From an uncultured Tenacibaculum sp. (lineage in GTDB: Bacteria; Bacteroidota; Bacteroidia; Flavobacteriales; Flavobacteriaceae), in contig CAKZVD010000091.1 of NCBI GenBank assembly GCA_937922085.1, positions 1 through 38,748 of the forward strand: DNA of 38,748 nucleotides, in the 5' to 3' direction. The notes under the pieces are model-generated. The model saw only the letters and a list, made by a program, of their open reading frames with translations. It was not told the DNA's origin and ran no database searches. How positions within the stretch are numbered: position 1 is the first letter of the stretch; every line of letters starts with the position of its first letter. The position numbers and the translations under genes are program-made. This document shows positions 24,817 through 32,500 of this stretch, piece after piece.

Positions 24817-25935
24817 ATGATTGAACTCAAAGAAATAACAACCCAGAAGGAAATGAAACAATTTGTTACATTTCCTTTTTCTTTATATCGTAATAATAAA
24901 TACTGGGTACCCCCTATAATAAAAGATGAAGTTGCTAATTTTGATAAATCTAAAAACCCTGTTTTTGAACATGCAGATGCTTCATTTTTTATCGCTTTAA
25001 AAGACAATAAAATAGCAGGAAGAATTGTTGCTATTATTAACACCTATGAAGTAGAAAAACAAGGTATAAAAAAAATGAGGTTTGGTTGGTTTGATGCTAT
25101 CGATGATCTTGAAGTATCTAAAATACTTATTAATAAAGTAAAAGAAATTGCCAAGCAAAACAGCCTCGATTATATAGAGGGACCAATAGGTTTTAATAAT
25201 TTAGATAAAACAGGTGTTTTAATCGATGGTTTTGAAGAAACGGGTACCATGATAACCTGGTATAACCATCCATATTATAAAACTCACTTAGAAGCTTTAG
25301 GTTTTGTAAAAGAAAAAGAATATTTAGAAAATAAATTTTTCTTTGACGATATTAAAATTGAAAAATATGCAAAAGCAAGTAAGTTAATTCAAAAAAGGTA
25401 TGGACTTACTCCTCTTAATTTTTCTTCAACAAAAAAAATTATGCCTTATGTAGAAGAAATGTTTCAACTATTTAGTAAAACGTATAATAAACTCTCTACC
25501 TATGTACCTATTTCAGATGCTCAAATAGAGTATTTTAAACAGAAGTATATTAATTTTATAAATCCTCAATACATTAAATTTGTTATAGATAAGGATCATA
25601 AATTAATTGCTTTTGCTATTATAATGCCCTCTTTTTCTGGTGCTTTACAAAAAGCTAAAGGTAAATTATTTCCTTTTGGTCTTTTTCATTTATTAAGTGC
25701 TCGAAAAAATCCTAAGGATGTTACTTTTTATTTAATTGGTGTAGATCCTGAATATCAAAACAAGGGTATAACTGCTATTCTTTTTAACGAGTTTCATAAA
25801 TCTTTAGCAGATAAAAATATTCGATATTGCATTCGAACTCCTGAACTTGAAGAAAACACAGCTATTCATAAATTATGGTCAGGATTTAATCCTAAAACTC
25901 ATAAGAGAAGAAGAACTTATAAACTTAATTTGTAA
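24817..25935 (+). CDS. GNAT-superfamily acetyltransferase-like protein
   Basis: The 372-aa protein has an N-terminal region (FVTFPFSLYRNNKYWVPPIIKDE) with the conserved F-P-Y/W-VPP pattern of a widespread Bacteroidota GNAT-like family. The middle DYIEGPIGFNNLDKTGVLIDGFEETGTMITWYNHPYY is its most conserved part. The C-terminal half ends with the acetyl-CoA-binding-like segment FYLIGVDPEYQNKGITAILFNEF (Q/R-x-x-G-x-G/A pattern partly kept) and HKLWSGFNPKTHKRRRTYKL. The substrate is unknown. The gene starts 18 bp after the barrel protein and its stop shares one base with the rsmE start (TAATG). Confidence 0.8.
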   Translation: MIELKEITTQKEMKQFVTFPFSLYRNNKYWVPPIIKDEVANFDKSKNPVFEHADASFFIALKDNKIAGRIVAIINTYEVEKQGIKKMRFGWFDAIDDLEVSKILINKVKEIAKQNSLDYIEGPIGFNNLDKTGVLIDGFEETGTMITWYNHPYYKTHLEALGFVKEKEYLENKFFFDDIKIEKYAKASKLIQKRYGLTPLNFSSTKKIMPYVEEMFQLFSKTYNKLSTYVPISDAQIEYFKQKYINFINPQYIKFVIDKDHKLIAFAIIMPSFSGALQKAKGKLFPFGLFHLLSARKNPKDVTFYLIGVDPEYQNKGITAILFNEFHKSLADKNIRYCIRTPELEENTAIHKLWSGFNPKTHKRRRTYKLNL

Positions 25936-26639
25936 TGCAACTTTTTTACAATTCAAATATTGACAAACAGACTAAAGAAATTTTATTTAATAAAGAGGAA
26001 AGTCGCCATATTATTAAAGTTCTACGTAAAAAAGAAAATGATGAGCTACAAATTACAAATGGTCTTGGTTTCTTATTTACTGCTAAAATAATTGTTGCTA
26101 GTGATAAAAAGTGCCTAGCAAAAGTTACCGCTTGCAATTATAAAGAAAAAGAATGGAATTATAATTTGCATGTTGCAATTGCTCCTACTAAAAATATGGA
26201 TCGTTTAGAATGGTTTATTGAAAAAGCAACAGAAATTGGTATTGATGAAATTACACCCATAATTTGTGATAATTCTGAAAGAAAAATTGTTAAAACTGAT
26301 CGTTTACATAAAATTATGCTTTCAGCAATGAAACAATCTTTAAAGTTTACTGCCACAAAAATAAATGAACCAAAAAAAATTGGTGATTTTATAAATGACA
26401 ATAAAGAAGGTTCTTTATTGATTGCTCATTGTGATACCGGTGAAAAAACTGTTCTTAAAAATTTTGATAATCTCTCTAAGGATATAATCATTCTTATTGG
26501 TCCTGAAGGTGATTTCTCTAAAAATGAAATTTCAATTGCTTTACAAAAAGAATACTTCCCTATTTCCTTAGGAAATAGTAGGTTAAGAACAGAAACTGCT
26601 GCACTAGTTGCAGTACATACAATACACCTTTTACATTAA
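25935..26639 (+). CDS. rsmE: 16S rRNA (uracil-1498-N3)-methyltransferase
   Basis: RsmE methylates U1498 near the ribosomal decoding site. It is a 234-aa SPOUT methyltransferase. An N-terminal PUA-like domain (SRHIIKVLRKKENDELQITNG) precedes the catalytic domain, which has AIAPTKNMDRLEWFIEKATEIGI (81-103), AMKQSLK (131-137), the SAM-loop motif IGPEGDF (188-194) and the knot segment LGNSRLRTETAALVAV (212-227). All family motifs are intact. It is the last gene of its unit; a weak AT-only hairpin (ACTTAAAA/TTTTAAGT, about 26645-26668) follows. Confidence 0.95.
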   Translation: MQLFYNSNIDKQTKEILFNKEESRHIIKVLRKKENDELQITNGLGFLFTAKIIVASDKKCLAKVTACNYKEKEWNYNLHVAIAPTKNMDRLEWFIEKATEIGIDEITPIICDNSERKIVKTDRLHKIMLSAMKQSLKFTATKINEPKKIGDFINDNKEGSLLIAHCDTGEKTVLKNFDNLSKDIIILIGPEGDFSKNEISIALQKEYFPISLGNSRLRTETAALVAVHTIHLLH

Positions 26640-26784
26640 AATAAACTTAAAATGTATTTTTTTTAAGTGTTTTTGACAAAAAAAAACAAAAAATATTGAG
26701 GTTTACTGGTTCTTAAAAGTAGAAAATTTGTTAAATTTAAGTTTTAATAATCATATCAACTAATCAAACAACTTCAAAAAATAA

Positions 26785-27942
26785 TTGAATACATCTGATT
26801 TTTTTAACTTATTTTTATTAGTTAGTGCAGTTATTGGCTTTGGTTTAAGCTTCTTTATGTTTTTTTCAAAGTATGGAAAAGACAAAAGTTTATTGTTTTT
26901 AAATTTAATGATACTAACCATATCATTAAATAATTTTCAATCTTGGATTTTAGAAAGAAATTTATTTCAGCATAAATTTATGTTGGATTACCTTCAAATA
27001 CCTTGGCATTTTTTAAGTGCTCCTTTTTTCTATGCTTTTCTAATGAACTATTTAGATATCGCTGATAAGCAAAAAAAGATTCTAAAATATTTTCTTCCCA
27101 TTTTTTTAGTTTTATGTGCATCTCAAATAAGTTTCGTAGTATATTATTCAGGAACAGGAACCAAAGAAGAATTAAGCTATGCATATGAAAAATATACATC
27201 TATAGAAGAAGTAGTTAGTTTAGTTAGCTCTTTATTTGCCTTTATTTACTCTTATATAATACTTCGATATAAAGAAAACTTATTTCAAAAGATTCTTAGT
27301 TTTGATAATTTAAAATGGGTATATAACTTTTTTAAACTAACAACCTTCGCTTATTTATTATGGATTTTTGCTTTAGTTATTAAGTTTAGTTTAAATTTTA
27401 CAGGTTTTTTATTTTCTTATTACCCATTACGAATTTCTACTACAATAATTATTTTTGTTTTAGGTTATCAGGGATTGAAATATTTGACAATTCTAAAAGA
27501 AAGAAAACATATTAGAGCTGGTATTGAAGAAGGTGAAGATAATAAAAATGAGAATGACATACCTACTGAAGTAAGTAACAATAAATATGAAGAACAGTTT
27601 CTTAATGTTGATATATATATTAGAACGAATAAAAAATTTTTACAACCCAAATATACATTACATAATTTAGCAAAAGAAGTTGGTTTAGGTGCTAGTACTC
27701 TTTCAGCTATTATAAATAACAATGCTAAAAAAAGTTTTGTTGATTATATTAATGAAATGAGAGTGGAACAAGCGAAAAAATTTTTATTGAACCCTAAATA
27801 TGAAGGTTATACTATTGCTTCAATTGGATTAGAGTCTGGGTTTAATTCAAAATCTGCTTTTTATGATGTTTTTAAAAAACATACCCTTCATACCCCTTTA
27901 GCTTTTAAAAAATCAAAATTACAACTACAAAACAAGTCCTAA
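26785..27942 (+). CDS. AraC-family transcriptional regulator with seven-helix membrane domain
   Basis: The 385-aa protein starts at TTG (26785); the first helix begins immediately and no ATG lies upstream in frame. Seven hydrophobic segments are visible at roughly 6-27, 34-55, 71-90, 98-123, 141-162, 179-206 and 219-238. A charged linker (about 240-275) follows, then an AraC/XylS domain with two helix-turn-helix units (YTLHNLAKEVGLGASTLSAIIN and YTIASIGLESGFNSKSAFYDVFKKHTLHTPLAFKK). DNA-binding output attached directly to a membrane sensor is a known Bacteroidota architecture; the ligand is unknown. The stop codon lies inside the left arm of a terminator hairpin that belongs to the repeat family of the following region. 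Confidence 0.9.
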   Translation: MNTSDFFNLFLLVSAVIGFGLSFFMFFSKYGKDKSLLFLNLMILTISLNNFQSWILERNLFQHKFMLDYLQIPWHFLSAPFFYAFLMNYLDIADKQKKILKYFLPIFLVLCASQISFVVYYSGTGTKEELSYAYEKYTSIEEVVSLVSSLFAFIYSYIILRYKENLFQKILSFDNLKWVYNFFKLTTFAYLLWIFALVIKFSLNFTGFLFSYYPLRISTTIIIFVLGYQGLKYLTILKERKHIRAGIEEGEDNKNENDIPTEVSNNKYEEQFLNVDIYIRTNKKFLQPKYTLHNLAKEVGLGASTLSAIINNNAKKSFVDYINEMRVEQAKKFLLNPKYEGYTIASIGLESGFNSKSAFYDVFKKHTLHTPLAFKKSKLQLQNKS

Positions 27943-27975
27943 AACATCTGCAATAGGTGTTTTAGGACTTGTTTT
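27929..27975 (+). terminator. Long hairpin terminator overlapping the AraC stop codon
   Basis: Arms 27929-27946 and 27958-27975 are an 18-bp perfect match extended by a G·U and a G-C pair inside. The outer AAAAC/GTTTT supplies a T-tract. The inner GTCCTAAAACATC...GGTGTTTTAGGAC with 7-nt loop TGCAATA is the same motif as hairpin H1 in the two downstream repeats. Confidence 0.75.
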
Positions 27976-27996
27976 GTATCAATCTTCATATATTTG
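27969..27996 (+). promoter_or_regulatory. Complete flavobacterial promoter (TTG-N17-TATATTTG)
   Basis: TTG at 27969-27971, 17 bp, then a perfect -7 element TATATTTG at 27989-27996. This is the only place in the intergenic region with both elements correctly spaced on the plus strand. No ORF of meaningful size follows, only structured DNA ending in a terminator. The -33 element lies in the right arm of the preceding hairpin. Confidence 0.6.
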
Positions 27997-28000
27997 TATT

Positions 28001-28141
28001 TACAATTTTAAAATGATTATTTACAATGAAATTTATTAAAAATAGTATTTCATTGTAAAATATTTAAAATCTGTAGAGAGTTTACACTCTCTATGAAGAG
28101 GGAAAAGCGTAAGCACTGTTATTTTTAACAGTGTTTTTTTT
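28001..28141 (+). ncRNA. Putative small RNA, about 140 nt
   Basis: It is bounded by the promoter at 27969-27996 and by an intrinsic terminator CACTGTT (28114-28120) / AACAGTG (28127-28133) followed by eight T. Inside are two more perfect hairpins: TTTACAATGAAAT (28020-28032) with ATTTCATTGTAAA (28047-28059), and TAGAGAGT (28074-28081) with ACTCTCTA (28086-28093) around a 4-nt loop. Only tiny ORFs exist (one of 10 codons from ATG 28026). No known RNA family was recognised. It could also be the leader of a longer transcript. The prediction rests on signals alone. Confidence 0.5.
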
Positions 28142-28314
28142 ATATAAACTTGTCCTAAAACATCCAAAATAGATGTTTTAGGAGCCTACTTATCAATTGA
28201 TTAAGTATTTTTACAAACGAAAACTTACATACCCAGTAAATATATTAAGGGATTTTATATTTACTATTACTTCACAAAAAACACCGTTACTGAAGACAAT
28301 GGTGTTTTTTTTAT
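28142..28314 (+). repeat. Structured repeat unit, copy A (three hairpins, last a terminator)
   Basis: This copy matches copy B (28551-28725) with about seven substitutions and one 2-nt indel; a central 76-nt block (28206-28281) is identical. Its parts are H1 TCCTAAAACATC (28153-28164) / GATGTTTTAGGA (28172-28183), loop CAAAATA; H2 AGTAAATATA (28235-28244) / TATATTTACT (28256-28265), loop TTAAGGGATTT; and H3 28276-28288 / 28298-28310 (CACCGTT with AATGGTG), followed by T8, a terminator. No ORF and no plus-strand TAnnTTTG box are present. No gene follows directly. Confidence 0.85.
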
Positions 28315-28550
28315 GCCCTTTAAAAAAAATGAACCCAAGTAACTTTCACCTAATTTTATTCTAGTATTCAAAATTAGATATTAATAAAATTTAACTACAA
28401 ATTAATTGAATACTGATTTACTAAAAAATTACACATCCTCTAAAACATATTAATGCTTTTTAAATCACTATTATTTATCAATCTCCTTATTAAAGAGGAT
28501 AATAGTTTTTTGCTTCTAATTTCAAAAAAGTAAAAAAATTCATTTTTTTC
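28315..28550. other. Spacer between repeats, with its own hairpins and a terminator-like element
   Basis: There is no ORF. CTAATTTT (28350-28357) and AAAATTAG (28370-28377) form one hairpin. ACTATTAT (28467-28474) and ATAATAGT (28499-28506), followed by six T (28506-28511), form a terminator-like element with a 24-nt loop. CTAAAACAT at 28440-28448 repeats part of the H1 arm and may be a relic of another unit. Confidence 0.5.
28369..28400 (-). promoter_or_regulatory. Candidate minus-strand promoter in the spacer
   Basis: Read on the minus strand, TTG (28400-28398), 21 bp, then a perfect -7 element TAATTTTG (28376-28369). It would direct an antisense RNA into copy A, whose terminator stem also carries T6 on this strand. 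Confidence 0.35.
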
Positions 28551-28725
28551 ATATAAACTTGTCCTAAAACATCCAAAATAGATGTTTTAGGAACCTACTT
28601 ATCAATTGATTAGCTATTTTTACAAACGAAAACTTACATACCCAGTAAATATATTAAGGGATTTTATATTTACTATTACTTCACAAAAAAAACACCGTCA
28701 CAGAAGGGAATGGTGTTTTTTTTAT
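28551..28725 (+). repeat. Structured repeat unit, copy B (directly upstream of the DUF4159 gene)
   Basis: Hairpins as in copy A: H1 28562-28573 / 28581-28592 and H2 28644-28653 / 28665-28674, both identical to copy A. H3 is left arm 28685-28698 and right arm 28710-28723 (CACC/GGTG core, flanked by A8 and T8). Differences from copy A cluster in the H3 loop and just after H1. The terminator ends 23 bp before the ATG of the next gene. A partial left-arm copy (CTTGTTCTAAAA, 28729-28740) follows it. Confidence 0.85.
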
Positions 28726-28746
28726 ATCTTGTTCTAAAAAAGTAAA

Positions 28747-29388
28747 ATGAAACTAATATATTTTTTATTCATCAGCTACATTACTATTACTGTCAATGCT
28801 CAGCAAATTGGAATTTTAAAATATAATGGCGGTGGTGATTGGTATGCAAACCCTACTTCTATTCCTAATTTAATTAAGTTTACTAATAGTCATTGTAAAA
28901 CTTCAATTAACAATAATATAGCAACTGTAACACCTAGTAATAATGACCTTTTCAATTTTCCTATAGTTTTCTTAACGGGTCATGGTAATGTTTTTTTTAA
29001 TAATGAAGACATAGAGAACTTAAGAAATTATTTAATTTCTGGAGGTTTTTTACATATTTCTGATAATTATGGTTTAGATAAATATGTAAGACGAGAAATG
29101 AAAAAAGTTTTTCCTAAACTAGAGTTTAAAGAAATACCTAAGAACCATCCTATTTATCATCAAACTTTTTCTTTTCCTAATGGGCTACCTAAAATACATG
29201 AACATGATAAAAAAGCTCCTCAAGGTTTCGGTCTTTTTTATGAAGGAAGATTAATTGTTTTTTACGATTATGAAAGTGATTTAAGCGATGGATGGGAAGA
29301 TAAAGCTATTCATAATAATCCTGAAACAATTAGAAATAAAGCATTAAAAATGGGAGCTAATATTATTGAATATGCTTTTAAAAATTAA
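28747..29388 (+). CDS. DUF4159 domain secreted/periplasmic protein
   Basis: The 213-aa protein has the signal peptide MKLIYFLFISYITITVNAQQ. The mature protein is a single DUF4159 domain with GGGDWYANPTSIPNLIKF, IVFLTGHGNVFFNNEDIENLRNYLISGGFLHISDNYG, a class I glutamine-amidotransferase-like fold pattern, then FPKLEFKEIPKNHPIYH and QGFGLFYEGRLIVFYDYESDLSDGWED. Asp, His and Gly-rich loops are conserved, but no reaction is assigned to the family. The start lies only 23 bp behind a strong terminator, so transcription must pass through or begin within that structure. From memory of other flavobacteria, this gene often follows rsmE; here an AraC gene and the repeat array come between. Confidence 0.85.
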   Translation: MKLIYFLFISYITITVNAQQIGILKYNGGGDWYANPTSIPNLIKFTNSHCKTSINNNIATVTPSNNDLFNFPIVFLTGHGNVFFNNEDIENLRNYLISGGFLHISDNYGLDKYVRREMKKVFPKLEFKEIPKNHPIYHQTFSFPNGLPKIHEHDKKAPQGFGLFYEGRLIVFYDYESDLSDGWEDKAIHNNPETIRNKALKMGANIIEYAFKN

Positions 29389-29503
29389 CAAAATTTATTC
29401 TTATTAATTTTTTCATAACTACAAACAACATCTAATTTAATTATAAAATAACATTCATTTAATTTTAATGCTATAGAATTGCTAAAATTAAATAATCTGT
29501 TTT

Positions 29504-32500
29504 TTGAAAAAAGTTCATGCTCTATTAATGCTATTTGTATTACTGTTAAGTAACGCCCAGCATTTAAAATTTAAAACTTTTAATACTACAAATGGTTTAT
29601 CTAGTAATTCTGTTGTAGATATTGAAAATGATAAAAATGGAGCTTTATGGATTGCCACTATTAATGGTCTTAACTTTTTTGATGGAAAACAATTTAAAGT
29701 TTTTAAACATAAAATAAATGACGAGAACACCATTCCTAATAATTATATAACCAATATACTTAAAGATAATAATAATGTTATTTGGTTATGTACTCAAAAT
29801 AAAAAAGTAAGTAAATACATTGGTAATAGTAAGTTTAAAAATTTTCACTTTAATGACTCTATAAAAAGTATTCAACTTTCTAAAAAAGGAAATCTTTTTG
29901 TAAATACTCAAAAAAAAAGTTATAAATACATTTCTGGTAAATTTATTCCTTCAAAATTAGAAAGTAAGAATACTAATAAAAACCACCTAGAACAATTAAT
30001 ATTAAAAAAATACCCTTCTTTAATTATAAATGATATTCTTAAAGATAAACATGGTAATATTTGGTATGCAACACGTAGAAATGGTTTATATATTATACCA
30101 AATAATACTGACAATATAAATAACGAACGTATAATTCATTACACGAAAGATATATATTCTAATTATAGTTTTAATAGTAATGAAATAGATAAAATACATT
30201 TAGATTCATTTGATAATATTTGGCTAGGTCATAAAGATGGCGGATTAAGTATGGCATATCCTAATTCTGAAAAAATAATCTCTATTACTCCACATCCTAC
30301 AAAACATCCTAATTTTCCTAATGAAGCTATTAGAGCTATTACAAAAGATCATAATGAAAATATTTGGTTAGGTTTTTACACTAAAGGACTTTATGAATAT
30401 GAAAAAGAAAGTAATTCTTTTAACATGTTTAAAATTAAGGAAGCTATTAAAAATCCTGATTGGAATAGGGTTAGAACTTTATTCACCTCTTCAAATGGTA
30501 CCATATGGGTAGGTACGTATGCTGGTTTGGTAGCAATAACAAAGAACAAATATGTACTTTATAATTCTAAACAATACACTAATCTTCCTAATAATAGAAA
30601 TTATTCAATTTTAGAAGATGACAAAAATAATTTATGGATTGCTTGTTGGGGCGGATTAGCTAAATTTAATTTAAAGACTTTAAATTTTGAATCTTTTAAA
30701 GGACAAAAAACATTTTCAAATTATAATATTAGAAACATTCAATTTACTAATAATGAACTAATTGTTTCTACAGAAAATAACGGAGTTATTCTTTTAGATT
30801 TAGAAAAAGGAAACATTAATCGTATTACTAAAAATCATGGTCTTTTAAGTAATAGTATTTACAATGTTTACAAAGACATTTCTACAAAGTATTATTGGAT
30901 TGCTTCTTTAGGTGGTCTTTCTATTTATGATAAAGATGTTGGTATTATCAAAAATTTTAATGAAGAAGACGGTCTTCCTAGTAATTTAATCTACAGTATC
31001 ATTACTAATAACAATCAAGTTTGGGTTAGTTCTCCTAAAGGAATTGGAATTATTAATAAAAATAGCTTTAAAATAAATTCTATTGCTTCAAAAGATGATT
31101 GGCTATCTCTTGAGTTTTCCGAAGGAGCATATTATCAAGACACAAAAGGTTTATTGTATTATGGTGGTACTAATGGGCTTAGTTATTTTAAACCAAGTGA
31201 TATTCATTTTCAACAACAACTCCCTAAAATAAAAATAGTTATTGATGGAAATGAAAACTATAGTAAAACACTTCAAAAAAAATATAATAATAACAATCTA
31301 AAGATCAAGCTTACTCCTATTCTATTTCCAAAATCTAAACACAAAAATATTTTATACAAATTAGAAGGCATAGATAAAAATTGGAAAGAATTTGATTCTA
31401 AAAAAATAAATTATACAAATTTAGCTTCAGGGAATTATACTTTTTCATTAAAAAAAAGTGCAATCTCAAAACCAATAAAAATTAGTACAATAACTATATT
31501 AAAACCGTTTTATCAAAAGGCTTGGTTCATTTTCGTTTTTATAAGTTTCTTTTTTCTAATTATACTTTTTCTTATTTATAGAAGAAATAAAAATATTAGA
31601 AAACATAATAAAGTTTTAGAAGAAAAAATTACAGAACGAACTCTTGAAATTAAACAACAAAAGGAGGATTTATTAACTAAAAATAATCTTCTAGATGAAA
31701 AGAATAAACAAATTATACTTCAAAAAGAAAAATTACTTCAATTACATAACAACTTAAAAATTGAAACTTTTGAAATAGATAAATTTAAAGAGTTTCTTAC
31801 TACAGAATTTAAAGAACCTATTACGAAAATTATTAAAGTAACTCATGAAATTCCTCAAAATAGTTTAATCAAAAAAACATTACTATCTCATACCAAAAAA
31901 TTAATTAACCAAATTACTGAATGGAATTATTTAGACAGTATAAAAAACATAGGTAAATACGAAGAAACAACAATACAGATCTTTCCTATTATAAATGATT
32001 TTATAGAAAAACAAAAAGCTATTTTACAAAAACGTGAAATCGATTTTACTTGTGAAATAAACTCAAATTTACCTTGGATTGCTATTGATATATTGCGTTT
32101 AAAATTATTACTTCAATACCTTTTTCATGATATAATAAAATACTCTAATGCTAAAAGTATTTTAAAAACTTATATTACCTATGAAAATAGTTTTTTAATA
32201 ATTTCTATTATTTCTTCAAGCACTATATTAAAAGATAGTTGGTACAATATAAAGCATTACAGTCCTTATTATAAAGCCTTAAAAAGCCTGATGAATGATT
32301 TAGGTGTTAAAGAAACTATTAAAAACGATGAATATTTTGAAGCAAAAATTAAGATCCCTGCTCAAAGTATAAACATGAACTCCAAATTAATAGAAACAAT
32401 TTCTTTAAAATATCTCGATTTTAAGAGTCCTTTATTAAACAACAAAAAAAGGAACATCTTAATTCATTGTAATAAAAACAATTATGAAACATCTAATCAA

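Noticed and set aside
24477..25043. 188-residue antisense ORF rich in Ser and Phe
   Set aside because: It is the mirror of the Lys/Glu-rich AAA/GAA codons of the outer-membrane protein tail; composition is an artefact and no promoter or family motif supports it.
27929..28746. CRISPR array or integron attC array as explanation for the repeats
   Set aside because: Only two long copies of about 174 bp exist, not short regular repeats with unique spacers; no cas, integrase or attC core sites are present, and no ORF cassettes lie between copies.
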